Shown piece by piece: positions 1 to 12,575 of a stretch of 64,000 nt of DNA. A program made the position numbers and the translations under genes. Position 1 is the stretch's first letter. Every line of letters begins with the position of its first letter. The notes under the pieces were generated by a model that was not told the origin of the DNA, did no database searches, and saw only the letters and a list, made by a program, of their open reading frames with translations. Source of the DNA: Owenia fusiformis. Taxonomy: Eukaryota; Annelida; Polychaeta; Sabellida; Oweniidae. The stretch lies in assembly GCA_903813345.2 (NCBI GenBank), contig CAIIXF020000005.1, positions 28,833,375-28,897,374 of the forward strand, given 5' to 3'.

Positions 1-399
1 GATCCCAATGGAGGGTGTATAAGGTCCTTTGAAAAGAAACATCCGTTAAAGTTTTACAGTGCAAGCGCAGACTAGTGTCAAGATCTGATTAGGTTTTGGG
101 GATGTTGGGTAAATTACATGGCAGCCATTTTGCTTGATCTTCAACGTGTCATCTTTATCACTGTGTCTTGTTATCACTAGGGCTGGAAGTTGAAGTACTG
201 ATGTTCGACATTTATCTCCAAAGCAATTAAACAATCGGGTGCTGCACCTAGTGACATCTATATCTCAAATTATACTTGTCCAGTCTGGTCTAGCTCAGTG
301 AAACTTGCTTTTGGCTGTTCATTCCCTGTATCAAATCAGATCTTTTGATTGAGTTAGCTAATAAAAAACAGAATTCACTATGTAACATATTTTTATTTT

Positions 400-512
400 T
401 AAGTCTAGTCTAGCTTGTGACCCCCCTCCCCCAACTACACATTCCTGTCTGATAAGGTGTGTAGTCAAGTAGAGGGAGGGGGTATTCACAGGTGCTAGCT
501 AGACTATTTGAA
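400..512. repeat. Imperfect hairpin repeat
   Basis: AGTCTAGTCTAGC with CCCCCCTCCCCCAACTACAC at the left; GTGTAGTCAAGTAGAGGGAG + GGGG and GCTAGCTAGACT at the right. About 113 bp. Confidence 0.6.
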
Positions 513-547
513 GTCTTGTTTTACATACAAGTGCCTGTTAGTGTATT

Positions 548-2135
548 ATTATGTCACCACCAAAAGTGGTGACATATTGTTATGGTCTCCGTTTTTTTGC
601 GACGGCGGTTGGCGTCCGGCGGTTGGCGTCCGGCGGTTGGCGTCCGGCGTCTGGCGGTTGGCGTCCGGCGTCTGTAACAATTTCTTACAACTTCCTATAA
701 CTTAACAAATACTGTTTAGACTGACTTCAATTTTTTTCTAAATCATCTACATGTTCTCAGAAGTTCAAATCTGACTTTAGATTTGACATTTGACCTTCAA
801 TGACCTTCTCAAGGTCAAAAAGGTCTTTTTTCAACTTGCTTCACATTGACTAAATTTTTTTTCAAAATCATCTACATGTTCTCAGAAATTCAAATCTGAC
901 TTTAGATTTGACATTTGACCTTCAAATCTGACTTTAGATTTGACATTTGACCTTCAATGACCTTCTCAAGGTCAAAAAAGGTCAAAAAGGTCTGTTTTCA
1001 ACTTGCTTCAAATTGACTAAATTTTTTTTTCAAAATCATCTACGTGTTCTCAGAAATTCAAATCTGACTTAAGATTTGACTTTAGATTTGACATTTGACC
1101 TTCAATGACCTTCTCAAGGTCAAAAAAGGTCAAAAAGGTCTGTTTTCAACTTGCTTCAAATTGACTAAAAAAAATTTTCAAAATCATCTACGTGTTCTCA
1201 GAAATTCAAATCTGACTTTAGATTTGACTTAAGATTTGACATTTGACCTTCAATGACCTTCTCAAAGTCAAAAAAGGTCAAAAAGGTCTTTTTTCAACTT
1301 GCTTCAAATTGACTAAATTTTTTTTTCAAAATCATCTACATGTTCTCAGAAATTCAAATCTGACTTAAGATTTGACTTTAGATTTGACATTTGACCTTCA
1401 ATGACCTTCTCAAGGTCAAAAAAGGTCAAAAAGGTCTTTTTTCAACTTGCTTCAAATTGACTAAATTTTTTTTTCAAAATCATCTACATGTTCTCAGAAA
1501 TTCAAATCTGACTTTAGATTTGACATTTGACCTTCAATGACCTTCTCAATGTCAGAAAAGGTCAAAAAGGTATTTTTTCATCTTGCTTCAAATTGACTAA
1601 ATTTTTTTTCAAAATCATCTACATGTTCTCAGAAATTCAAATATGACTTTAGATTTGACATTTGACCTTCAATGACCTTCTCAAGGTCAAAAAAGGTCAA
1701 AAAGGTCTTTTTTTCAACTTGCTTCAAATCGACTAATTTTTTTTTTCAAAATCATCTACATGTTCTCAGAAATTCAAATCTGACTTTAGATTTGACATTT
1801 GACCTTTAATGACCCTCTCAAGGTCAAAAAGGTCTTTTTTCAACTTGCTTCAAATTGACTAATTTTTTTTTTCAAAATCATCTACATGTTCTCAGAAATT
1901 CAAATCTGACTTTAGATTTGACATTTGACCTTTAATGACCTTCTCAAGGTCAAAAAGGTCTGTTTTCAACTTGCTTCAAATTGACTAAAAAAAATTTTCA
2001 AATCATCTACATCTTTTCAGAAGTTCAAATTTGACTTTACAAGTTCTCAGAAATTCAAATCTGACTTAAGTTTGAACTCATAATATTGTGAGCAACTAGG
2101 TGGTGACATTTTGTCATGTTAATGCCTTGTATAAT
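548..2135 (+). mobile_element. GGTGGTGACAT-ended repeat carrying an AGGTCA-rich tandem array
   Basis: Starts with the palindrome GTCACCACCAAAAGTGGTGAC, then a GC-rich tract of GGCGGTTGGCGTCC units (601-675), then a tandem array (about 710-2080), and closes with AGGTGGTGACATTTTGTCAT and GTTAATGCCTTG. The same ends appear at 15810-15925, 29890-30021 (inverted), 42740-42967 (inverted) and 57486-57580, so it is a dispersed, non-coding family. The terminal GGTGGTGACAT sequences suggest a non-autonomous DNA element. Confidence 0.75.
710..2080 (+). repeat. Tandem array, about 140-bp unit, 9-10 copies
   Basis: Each unit reads ACTTGCTTCAAATTGACTAA, a T-run, CAAAATCATCTACATGTTCT, CAGAAATTCAAATCTGACTT, AGATTTGACATTTGACCTTC, AATGACCTTCTCAAGGTCAA and one to three further AGGTC repeats. 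Units differ mainly by short internal duplications of the TCTGACTTTAGATTTGA part. Each has a near-perfect palindrome TGACCTTCTCAAGGTCA. Confidence 0.9.
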
Positions 2136-2394
2136 ATGACATGATTGGCATAAATGCACATGTGAATATTTATATACAGGTGTGTCTGTGTGACACATCA
2201 AATCCTTGCGACATATTGCTCAATACAATTGCAAGTATTAAGTAGTGTAATAAGTGCCTTAAATGACATTCTTTGTGTTTAGCCTAAAATGCAACATCTT
2301 TTTTTCTCACTTAATACATGTATGTTATATGCAGTGCCTACACTTTTCATTGTATTGTTATTCATACCACAAATAGATACATAAAAAACTATAA

Positions 2395-2510
2395 GTTATT
2401 GAATGATTTGAAGTGCAATTTTCCGTATTGGAACGAGATGAAGTCGAGTGCCAATACAGAATATTGAGAGCAGAATATATCCTGTATTGCACTTCAAACC
2501 ATTCTATAAC
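2395..2510. repeat. MITE-like inverted repeat
   Basis: GTTATTGAATGATTTGAAGT + GCAAT against ATTGCACTTCAAACCATTCT + ATAAC, about 116 bp, in the intron upstream of the PGC-1 exon at 2602. Confidence 0.75.
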
Positions 2511-2601
2511 GTTTTTATCGTGTGATCCTCTTGTTTTGCTACTGAGAATGTCCCCTCCGTACCAATAATTTCTGTATTTTTCTGTATTTTTTTTATTTCA
2601 G

Positions 2602-5600
2602 TGTCTAACTCTGCAAGTAGTACAGGCAGTGCAATGACACCTAAGAAAGATGGCACAAATATGAAAGATGCTGGCAGTGTTTATATGTAAGTAAGCAGTG
2701 AATACTGTAATGGTATGATTATAGAAATTATAATCATGCATAAAGTGTGTACTCAATTACTGTACAATAAACATAACTTATGATTTTTTCATGTAAACCA
2801 AGGGTGTATGTTTAATACTGTGATGTATTATGAATTCTTGCATATTATGGAAAACTTTTACAGATAACTTTACCTGAATTATGTAAAGGGATCATATTGT
2901 ACTCAATTGTTTACTTTAAAAGAAGGATAATTGAAATATGTGCCATGACATTTTTGTCATGCTTTGCATTATTACACATGTTACATTGTTACAAAGACAA
3001 ATTAAAATTTAGATATGTTGTGTTCTAATTAAATCCATGCAATTCCTCACTGTGAAATGTGAATGAAGAGTATTGCATCAAGTCCCTGCCCTCTCATTTA
3101 ATATCCTTTCCCTTGAGAGAATATGAGTAGGTGGCAGCTGCAATATAGGGGTTTAATGCAATACTACTTTACAAGCGTGTAGGAATACTCCTTGTAATGC
3201 ACTTTCTCTCTTTGTTGTAGGTTCAAAAGCATTGCAGCCCCCAAGTCACTGTTATCTACCATGAGCCTTCCAGCGAGCCCAGGTATTTATATGATAAAAC
3301 AATAACCTCATTTCAAAGTGCAACATAGTTGGCAAAAGGGCCAAGATTTCACTATGTTGCCCGCAAAATGAGGTTATTACTATTGTCACCATCTATTGAA
3401 AACAAAGTACTAACTAGGATAAAGATCACTATGATCCAGCACTATGGCTTCACCTATTGGTCAAGTCAATATAGTTAAATATAAACCTTCTAAACTAGTA
3501 CTATTACCCCGAGAACAGGCTTCGCAAGGTGGTAATATTGTATTTTACCAGCTATGTAAAATAACAGGAATCATGATTTTGTCTTTCATATGCATTTTGT
3601 TTGACACACAACTATACGATCAAGAATCAATAATTTTAATCGATTTGATGCTTTTTATTAATTTTGGTTTACATATGACGAATCTAAACATACGGTTTAA
3701 TCCTATTTGTGCAGGTACTGCAAGATATATCACTTGATATGTCACATTACATTGATTCAGCAAATTGAGTTCGAATTGAAACATGAAATTAATGATACAT
3801 ACAAGATGTGTTATTAGAATTTCGCACATATTGTGTAAATGAATAGCATCCGTGTGGTAATTTCCAATATACCATTAGGAATTGTCACCTATGTATTGGT
3901 GTAAATGAATCACAAATCTGTATGGTTTTCCAGTATATCTGTATGTAATCAGCTGGCCTGTATGGGCCTCTGTCGGGTTCTCACGAATCTAGATTCATGT
4001 ATAAATAATCCATTGCCACCGAAATGGGTAAAATTAAGAACAAATTAAGAAAAAGCCTAGGGAGATGATTCCCGAGATAACAATTCATTATTTATCCAAG
4101 GTTTTGTTATTATTTTTCAGTAAGCACGCCACCAAGCACGCCTCCTCCTGAAATCATCAATAAAATCAAGGCATCCAACAAACAGAAATCTGCCATCTTG
4201 ATACCAGCAGTAACAGCTTCGAATAAATCTGGCAAAGCTGCACTTATGGAATTACATAAATCTCAATCTCAGCCAGAACTTAAACTATCCATACAATCCA
4301 GTCACAAACCTAAAGTAATGCAGTCAACCCCAAAAACTGAAGTTCCATTATCTAACCCAAAAACTGAAGTTCCATTATCGAAATCCCTAGCTCCTCTGGG
4401 ACTTGAAACGAAAAAAAAGAGTATCATGCTAGAAGTACTTACATGGGATAAGGAGAAAAATCCAGCCCCATTGAGTAACAGGGATTTCCAAAATAAGGAC
4501 AAAAAAGATAAAATTAGCATTAACTTAATGTGCAATGGCAAAGACAAGAAAAGCCTCACTAACATTCTTGAACAGAATGGCAAGTCACAAAAATTGAATC
4601 GTAATTTAAGTATAGAAAAGGAGACTAAAAAGCGAGCAAGCCCTATTACCTTAGAGGAGTATAAAGAAAGGAGAAGAGGACGGCTTGACGGCCGAGGAAG
4701 TGGGAGTTGCTCCCCTATTACTACTGAAGTGAAACGCACATCTAGTCCTAGTTTACCTAATGTAGTTCTACCTGCCATTCCAGATCAAATCCTCGTTGAC
4801 CATGGCTATAGTACCATACAGCCTAGTCCCAAGATGATAAAACAAGTATCAGAAGAAGTTGAGGAAAATATCGATAATAAAGACGCACAACCAGATGCTG
4901 CAATAATAAAACAGCTATCAGAGCACATAGGAGGAATGATAGAGGTCGCATTTAACACAAAACCTGAAGCTTCTGAATCGTTTGGCGCTCCTCCTGATGG
5001 ACAATCTAGTACAGGCTCTGATTCATCAAGTAGGGATGACACGTCATCAGCTGTTGATGATCAACCTGATGATGAACATATGGATATCACAGAAGAGCTA
5101 GCATCATCTACACTAGTTAAACCAGAGCTTCAAGGAGATGAACCTATGAATGTTATGGAAGAGGAGCCATCGGAAAATCTGGAGGAAAATATTGTTGAAT
5201 TTGAAGTTCATGATAGTTCGGAACCTGAAACTGTAGAAATTCAACAGTTATCTGAAGATGTGAGCATAATAGTTGAAACTGACACTGTTAATGACACACA
5301 TGTTGATGAAACACCACAAGTTGATGTCTCCAGTGGTCATGTAGAAATAAAAACTGAAGAGATTGATCTTCAAACTGATATAGTTGATAATAGAATTGAC
5401 ACAGAAACGGTGTCTGATGAAACAACTATTCCAGCCAATGACGCTGTCAGTGAAGTTAATGATACTGTCAGAAATAGTGAGTGCAATGAACTTGAAAACA
5501 ACAATAAAACCACACTTGAAGAAACAATGAACTCAGAAAATATTAGGTATTCAAAGTTCAAAAATGAAAAAAGTAGTTCCAGTAAGGAATGTTTGAGAGG

Positions 5601-8600
5601 TAGATCTCATCGTGGCAGAGGCCAGAAGAGAGCTTATAGGAAACGCGATACAAGCCCAGGCAGTGACAATGATGTCTACTTTGATAAAATTCCCCAGTAT
5701 TTCACGGCACTAACAAAACCTGAAAAGCCACCTAAAAAGACTAGCGATATTAAGCTAACTAGTATGTATCATGATGACATAGATCGCGACAGATCCCCTA
5801 TACGTGAAGACGATACATTTGATAAAGTTCCTGGTTACTACAGTTGTTTCACCAATAGTACAAAATATGATAGCACTGGTCCAATGACCATTCATGATGT
5901 GAATCGACAAGTCACAAGTGCAGTATCAAGTCGCAGTAACTCTCCTCTAGTCATAGACTCTCGTGCAGTATCCCGGGCGAACAGTCGAGCTTCCTCAAGG
6001 TCATCTTCAAGGTCATCCAGTAGCAGTTCAGGGTCCTGCTCTTCTTGCTGTAGAGGCAGCTCATATAGTAGATCAAGGTAAAAATAAGTGGCTGCCCTCT
6101 TTGTGTACAGTACATTGTGAGGTCATTAATAGTGATGACTGCGAATGGTTGACATTATTATCCTGGCTATAATTTCATGAAACCAATACAAAAGATTTGC
6201 AAGTTATCATGTGAGAGCCATGAGATTTAAGTCTAAATCTTTTCAATAGCCAATCATGTTAAGGGGTTTATGAAAACTGGAAAGTGAGGTCACGAGGATT
6301 GATTTTCCAAGTTTGAGGTCACCATTCAGGGATGTATGAATTATAAATAAGATAAATTGATGAAATATTTCTATTGGTTTCTACAATAATTTGTCTAAAA
6401 GAAAATTTGTTCCTATATTTTTGATATTTTCTTTACTCCAGACAGCATAAACACATACCAATACCCAGACATTTATATTTTATGAATTTCAACTTTTTAT
6501 TGTAACTTTTTTAATTTTTGATTTTGGATAACATCTGTTGGTAGAGGTACGAGTGGAATTTATTTCATTGTTTTAAAAAATTATCTCCAGATCAAGGTCA
6601 CACAGCAGAAAGTCAAGGTCATCTCGCAGATATCATTCAAGGTCAAGGTCACGGGACAGGAACAGAAGGAGTAAAAGAAACAGAAGGTTAGTATTGCATT
6701 CTTTAGAAATATATGTAAGCCTATTATCAAAACAATACTTAAAATGCGCAATTGGGGAAGCAAGAACACAGATTCATCTTCATGGTGTGGAATCAAAAGA
6801 TTCAGTTTTGAATTAATGTATTTAGACTCTTCTAATATATCTTATAAACTATACATTATAGGCTACAAAGTGTGAGACCTCCTCTCTTATGAAATGTCCA
6901 ATGCAAGATTGAATGCACAAAATTCAAATTTTGTGATATAAAAATGATCATTCAGAATTTTTCAGTGTTTTACTCTAGGTTCACATTTACTTCATAGTAA
7001 CTCACTTATTATTGAATTTTCACTAATGTTTGATAAAATGTATGTTTTTTAACGGATATTTTCTCTATTACAGATCATATCGGTCAAGATCACGTTCGCA
7101 CATATCAAGGTCACACAGATCCAGATCAAGGTCATATAGATCTAGGTCACGTAGATCTAGGTCACATAGATCTAGATCAAGGTCATATAGATCTAGGTCA
7201 AGATCATATAGGTCTAGATCAAGGTCATATTCACCAGGAAGGAGATATAAATCAAAGAGAGAAAACAGATACAATATACCAGACAGATCTAGGAATGGTA
7301 GGCCGCTTGATGAACAAAGGGACAAACACTTAAAAATAGTAAGTTTTCTCTTTTTTTTAGCAAAGGACCTGATTTGAAGTTTACTTAATTAATTGATTTA
7401 TTTAAAGCATTGAGGTTTTACTGCTTCTCACAGCCAGCTCAGATTTGTTATTACTGGTTGTTTACTCATTCTGTTATATACCTGTGTAACCATCTGGCTT
7501 GGTTGTAGTATCAGGATGACACTGTTGCTGAATTTTTTTTGATTGTTGCATTCCAGGAGGAGAGAAGAATTGTTTATGTGGGAAGGATTGGTTCAAACTG
7601 TGTACCTAAAGATCTCGAGAGAAGATTCGAAAGATTTGGTCCTATTGACAAAGTGACTGTTCATTTTAGAGAGAATGGGTAAGGCATTTTTAGTAACCTA
7701 AATAATATGCAATTACTAGCCTTATGTGGTGACATTCTATGTGTGAGTCAGAATATTTAACCAGACACATTATTTGATGAAATACTGGATAATACAGCCC
7801 ATATGTATTACATGATTATGAATCTACATTTTTAATATTTTGCAATGGACTGTAGACTAAATGGATGGTTTATGGAATAAGAAATTCCAATGGTTGATTT
7901 TACTGTACGTGTACTTCAATACTGTTTCTAAATATATACTTATACTGTATGTGTATTATTTCAGGGACAACTATGGCTTTGTGACGTTCACTTATTCTTG
8001 TGACGCCTATGCCTGTGTAGAGAGTAAGTAATAATGGAGATTTTATTAAATTATCTCATTATTACACAATTATAAAAACTTTACTTTTAACTTTACCGCA
8101 AATTGGGTTAATTTAGTAACTTCAATTTTGCAACAATCCATTAAAATACCTTAAAATAAAATGGTGAACTGGCTATTGATGGAGACTTGAAAATTCCAAA
8201 TCAACAAATAAAAGGAAGCACCAGATCAATGCAAATGTTTATGGGGTCTAATTTTGGGAATTTAATTAGAAATACATGTACAAGTAAGCATTTGTTTTAT
8301 GGCTATCTAAATATCACCATTCACTGATGGAGTGTGATTAACATGTGTTTTAGAAGGCAACGATATCCCTGGGGAGAGAAAGTATGACTTGTGCTTTGGG
8401 GGTAGGCGTGAATTCTGCAAGACTGACTACTTAGATCTTGGTAAGTAGGCACTAGAATGGCCTGATTTTTCCAAAGATAATTTTCGGTTAACCATTTTGA
8501 AAAGTCAACTTTGATTGGCACTAGTATAGTCTGATTTTTCCAAAGATAATTTTTATCCAACTTTGATACCATGTTAATTGTTATAGCCACCGTATTTTTA

Positions 8601-8842
8601 TTATGATTGGCAGTCTACATTTGTGTCATTGAGAACTTCAAACACTTCTTTAGCCTTTGCAATAACTTACCATTTGGTGACATATCATCATGCCTAATGC
8701 CTACTCTAATGTTCTGTTTACAGATAGTAAAGCAGAAGAAGAGGAATGGTACGGTCCACAGGAACCTAAACAATCAGCATCTCTAGACTTTGACGCACTA
8801 TTGAAACAAACAATGTCAAAATTGAAAAAGAAGAAATCCTAG
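2602..8842 (+). CDS. PPARGC1: PGC-1 family transcriptional coactivator (3' part, 9 exons)
   Basis: Nuclear coactivator of nuclear receptors and NRF-type factors that drives mitochondrial and energy-metabolism genes. Exons: 2602-2686, 3221-3282, 4121-6077, 6591-6686, 7074-7338, 7557-7678, 7965-8023, 8354-8440, 8724-8842 (TAG). All junctions are GT-AG and phases agree, giving about 949 residues. Order of parts: a TPPSTPPPE stretch near residue 50, like the TPPTTPP motif of vertebrate PGC-1; a long acidic, low-complexity middle; two FDK[IV]P motifs near residues 569 and 615; an RS domain spread over three exons; an RRM from about residue 824 (RNP2 IVYVGRI, RNP1-like DNYGFVTF); then CFGGRREFCKTDYLDL and SLDFDALLK, both closely matching the PGC-1 tail. 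The N-terminal activation domain and LXXLL motif are not visible, so 5' exons lie upstream of the window or were missed. An AATAAA at about 9290 could serve polyadenylation. The single copy and fused layout fit an invertebrate PGC-1 (like fly spargel). Family assignment is very secure. Confidence 0.93.
3301..3378. repeat. Hairpin repeat (AATAACCTCATTT)
   Basis: AATAACCTCATTTCAAAGTG + CAACATAG at the left pairs with CTATGTTGCCCGCAAAATGA + GGTTATT at the right. 78 bp. Starts 18 bp after a PGC-1 exon (3221-3282), so it is transcribed in the intron. Confidence 0.8.
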
Positions 8843-9763
8843 TGTAGCCTAGAGTCCTTGTGTAAGGAACCCCAGGATTGCAGTGAAACCACAAGTGACC
8901 TGTAGCTCCATAAACTGTGGTTCATGTATAGTAGAAACTGAGTGGCAGTCAATTTACCCGTTGATTGACTCATATCTGGACCTGATTTGGGCCTCTAGTG
9001 TACTCAAGGAGAATAAGGACATGTTGACGATGCATCAATAGCTTAATAAGTTAATGAATGTATATTTTGATTGGGCTATTATCACTCATGAGTAGTCAAT
9101 GTCCTATAACATGGCTTATCAAACTCCTAAATCAGGTCACATTACCATAAATCACCTATACCCTGTAAATGCAGTTGGCAAAAGCCATCACTAATGAATA
9201 TAGCCTTGCACCACTGAAAGCAATGAATGTCACAATGCAGGCCTGCATCAATGGATACTAGATTGCACCAAAATCTCTGTGTTTTACAAAATAAATCAAT
9301 AATCATTATTAATTTAGAGATAATTACTCCTCTGCTACTGCATCAAGTTGGCTTGTGTATTGTGAGTTGACTCTGTGACTATTGAAAATGGAAGACAAGT
9401 GCGTCTGTTCTATCCAAGAAGTGGTAACTTATAGTTAATAAAATATATAGTCTAGTATGGTATGCTCGATTAATAAATTATTACATGTGATCGGGATTTC
9501 TATAATCAGATAATTATTTATCACTGGGTGCTTGTTAAATGACATATAAATCTATGACATGAGACATATAAAATTCCCATGAACATGTGGTACTGGGTAG
9601 TACTGTATTCAGTTCAAATTCCTTTGACGACTAAATGTTTTTTACGTTTTTACAGTATTCAGTAATTAAAATGTCTGTTTTTGTATAATTTAGCTTAGAA
9701 TACAAAATGCATGTTTGTTTTGTTTTTTTTCTTGCTAATGATATTTTGTTCTCTTGATTTGTT

Positions 9764-9793
9764 CATGGGCTTTCAATCTAGTTGAAAGCCCAT
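9764..9793. repeat. CATGGGCTTTCAA palindrome
   Basis: CATGGGCTTTCAA - TCTAG - TTGAAAGCCCATG. The same 13-mer arm occurs at 11844, 60164 (again as a full palindrome), 61319 and 61937. Short palindrome of a dispersed family. Confidence 0.85.
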
Positions 9794-11094
9794 GATTTGT
9801 TGTACTTCAAAACTCAACTATTGTGACATTTTTACACAAGTAGGGGTTGTATAACTATAAATGGTGTATGAATATATTCCATGTTATAAAAATAACAAAT
9901 TGCAACGTAGTGCAGCCTTTTCATTTTCAAAGTGGCAAGTTAGGAAAAAAACTGCCTGCCATTTTTCACAATATGTTTATCTAATTATGTTTTCGCATTA
10001 AAGGATGAGTTCTTCCAATTTGTTTTTGTTTAATTGAATGATCTGCTAGTTGTAATAAAATCATAAACAATGAAATGCCAATACTGTTTTCTGTTCAGTG
10101 ATCTAGTGGAATAGTATCTAGTAGTTATACTAATTATTTAGATATATTTTCAAAAATATATAGTCTAGGCTAAAGCGAAATAACAAGGGCAGAGGTAATA
10201 TTGGACACACAAAAATATACATTGATGCACTTCGACATAAAATAATTACCCACACCAGTAAAAATTAAGGAATATTTTAATGTAAGATCGACTTGTGGTT
10301 CAAATGTATTTGATAACTACAGTAGAAAGTGCCTTAGTGAACTGAACTTCTCTAGTGAACACCTGTATTAGTGAACGCCACTTCAGAACACATTTTTCAT
10401 TGACTTCTGTATTGAATCCCATGTCTGTAGTGAACACCTACCTATAGTGTACACTTTTTTATGGCTCCATAAGTGTTCACATACAGGATTTACTGTATAT
10501 CTTCTCAGATTCATCAAAAATTGATTGTTGTTTAGTGTTTACCCTGTATTGGGTTTCCCTGTTCAAAACTTAGACTAAAAAAAGTATGACTACTAGGTAG
10601 TTACAAGTTTCACCACCAGGTGGCTAATTCGGGGCAGATAGCATGGCAGATATAATTGAATGTTCCTTTAAACTTGAATATTCACCATCACCCTTATGTA
10701 TCAGTTAGTTAGACAAGTTATGTCCAGTAAAAGAAAATATCTGTCCAATGATTTTATAACATGTGATCTATGGGGAATCTCTGACCAAGAAGTCATATTT
10801 TCAAAGAATATTTTTTCAAGTTAATAAACACTTTTTAAAACCACATTTCTAGATGACATAAAGAGTTTAGAAAGAATATCAAAAATGAAGGAACAATTTC
10901 TATTTTTCAGTTTACATTTAATATCTTTGATCCATGTGTATTACTGCCATGGATCAACAACCTTGTGTCACTGTTGGCTTCACTGAATTAATTGTTCACT
11001 TCACTTGAATCAATAAGGGAATTATTGCTTTGATTAAATCAACAGTGTAGAAATTAATGGCTTCACTGACCACTGGTGAGGAACTTCTTGCCCC

Positions 11095-11286
11095 ACCAGA
11101 TCCATTAGCAATTATTATTAGCTGTTTGTCAGTTTGTTTCTAGACTAGTAATTATACTGTTCATCTCTCCACACATGTCATTGTTGAGCTACCAGATCCA
11201 TTAGCAATTATTATTAGCTGTTTGTCAGTTTGTTTCTAGACTAGTAATTATACTGTTCATCTCTCCACACATGTCATTGTTGAGCT
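11095..11286. repeat. 96-bp perfect tandem duplication
   Basis: ACCAGATCCATTAGCAATTA to CATGTCATTGTTGAGCT occurs twice head to tail with a 96-bp period and no visible difference. It is in the 3' flank of the DMA-domain gene. A very recent duplication. Confidence 0.95.
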
Positions 11287-11334
11287 TTCATGTGGTTTTG
11301 GCACCATGTGAATATGCCAAGTTTCCCCTAAAGT

Positions 11335-12220
11335 TTAAAATTTTTCTCTACTCTGTCCTTCATCATTCTCATTTATATATCCATCTTGAATAGAAGCTTG
11401 TGGATGAATTTCAGGAGTTTGTAGCTCACAGCTTGTTTTCTGTGTGGAATCGTCTTCAATGTCAGGACTTTTTTGACGAGTTCTATCACTCAGATATTGT
11501 GTATCGTATGTTGTATTCTCGAGAGCCGAACTAATGAGCAAATCACATGGTCCAATGCTGCGACTGGTTTGGAAAAGTTGTCTTGCCTTTTCTATAAGTC
11601 TCTTGTGGTATTCATGCACATTCATGATGTTCTCAACAGTTCTGATGACATCACCACCGCAGCGATCTGAAAAATACAAACAAAAAACATCAAGATCTAA
11701 GATTATCACCGCACCTCAATATTTACATTTCTCAGGACTTTGTTTCTGAAGAATTAACAAATTCTTACATGCAAAATAGATTGTGCATATGTGCATGTGA
11801 TGAACAGTAAGTTGAATATTATTAAGTATACTAGTCCTAACCCATGGGCTTTCAACTAGAAGCTTTTTCTCACAAAAATGTCACCTACCCAGTATTGCTT
11901 GCAGTTGACTGGACCTATGCTGTGGGAAAAGCCGCGCTAAGACCATGAGGTTATTTTGATTCAGTTCAGTTGCATTTGGATACATTTTGGCTGATTGATC
12001 ATCATGGTTTATAGTTGGTGATGGTGTGAATCTCCAGGTTTGATCGATTGGAAATCCTTGTGCACTATTATCATTCATGTCTTCAAGCTCTAGCTGAACA
12101 TGTGTGGTTGCCGTGTTCTCATGATTTTCATCCTGGATAGCTGGTGCGTTGTTAGTGTTAGCACCTGTTACCTCAACATGGGTAACATGTTGACGAAGTA
12201 TTTCAACTAGATCATTTTCC
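11335..12220 (-). CDS. DMA-domain (DMRT-like) protein, two 3' exons
   Basis: Two coding exons on the minus strand, 12220-11889 and 11666-11335 (TAA), joined in phase (CTG G|AT CGC). They encode about 220 residues. Across the junction sits a sequence with LARLFPQHR...LDRCGGDVIRTVE, which matches the DMA (CUE-like) domain of DMRT transcription factors (typical form LTRLFP.HRR...L..CGGDVVQAIE). Around it the protein is polar and low in complexity, with no other domain seen. The first exon starts in phase after a ttttcag acceptor at 12221-12222, so at least one upstream exon exists. I looked on the minus strand up to the GPAT gene for the cysteine/histidine-rich DM DNA-binding domain and found none. 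It may be a DMRT sex/neural-differentiation factor with a distant 5' exon, or a DMA-only paralogue. The domain call is good; the subfamily is unknown. Confidence 0.7.
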
Positions 12221-12473
12221 CTGAAATAAAGACAACTATACTTTATAGCATGCTAACTCAAGCTATATTTCATTAAAGAATTTAAAAATAACCTTGGAAA
12301 ATATATTTCTTATATCACTCTTCATTACATCAAAAAGGCTCTGATACAGATGTGGGGGTGTTTTGCCTGTTTGTTTGTTATTTGCCTCTTTCTTATTTTT
12401 GATATTTACTGATAGATGAACATGTTGTCTCCCTAACACTGATTTCAACAAACCTGCTCATATTTCCTTTACT

Positions 12474-12575
12474 CAAAGCTTTTCAGTGACTGGATTGATC
12501 TCGATTATCTAGACTTACAACACCTTTTCACACAGTTTCAGCTTTTTCAAAATTCGCGGTTCTAAACTCAGGCTT
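12474..12575. repeat. Direct repeat A, left copy
   Basis: About 100 bp (TCAAAGCTTTTCAGTGACTG ... TTCGCGGTTCTAAACTCAG) repeated in the same direction at 13808-13912 with roughly 10 per cent divergence. The two copies bracket SSNA1 exon 1 and a LINE remnant. Confidence 0.8.

Larger units (their letters stand above)
8843..11334. other. 3' flank of PGC-1 and of the DMA-domain gene
   Basis: AT-rich. The first roughly 450 bp is probably the PGC-1 3'UTR (AATAAA at 9290). A CATGGGCTTTCAA palindrome (9764) and the 96-bp duplication (11095) are the only structures seen. No coding signal on either strand. Confidence 0.6.

Noticed and set aside
3444-3737. 97-codon frame in a PGC-1 intron
   Set aside because: No similarity to the PGC-1 family, no matching splice sites, and flanked by repeats.
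4302-4778. 158-codon open frame on the minus strand within the PGC-1 exon
   Set aside because: Hydrophobic antisense shadow of a Lys/Ser/Glu-rich coding exon; no domain and no splice context.
7068-7325. Minus-strand open frame of Asp-Leu repeats
   Set aside because: Mirror image of the RS-repeat exon on the plus strand.
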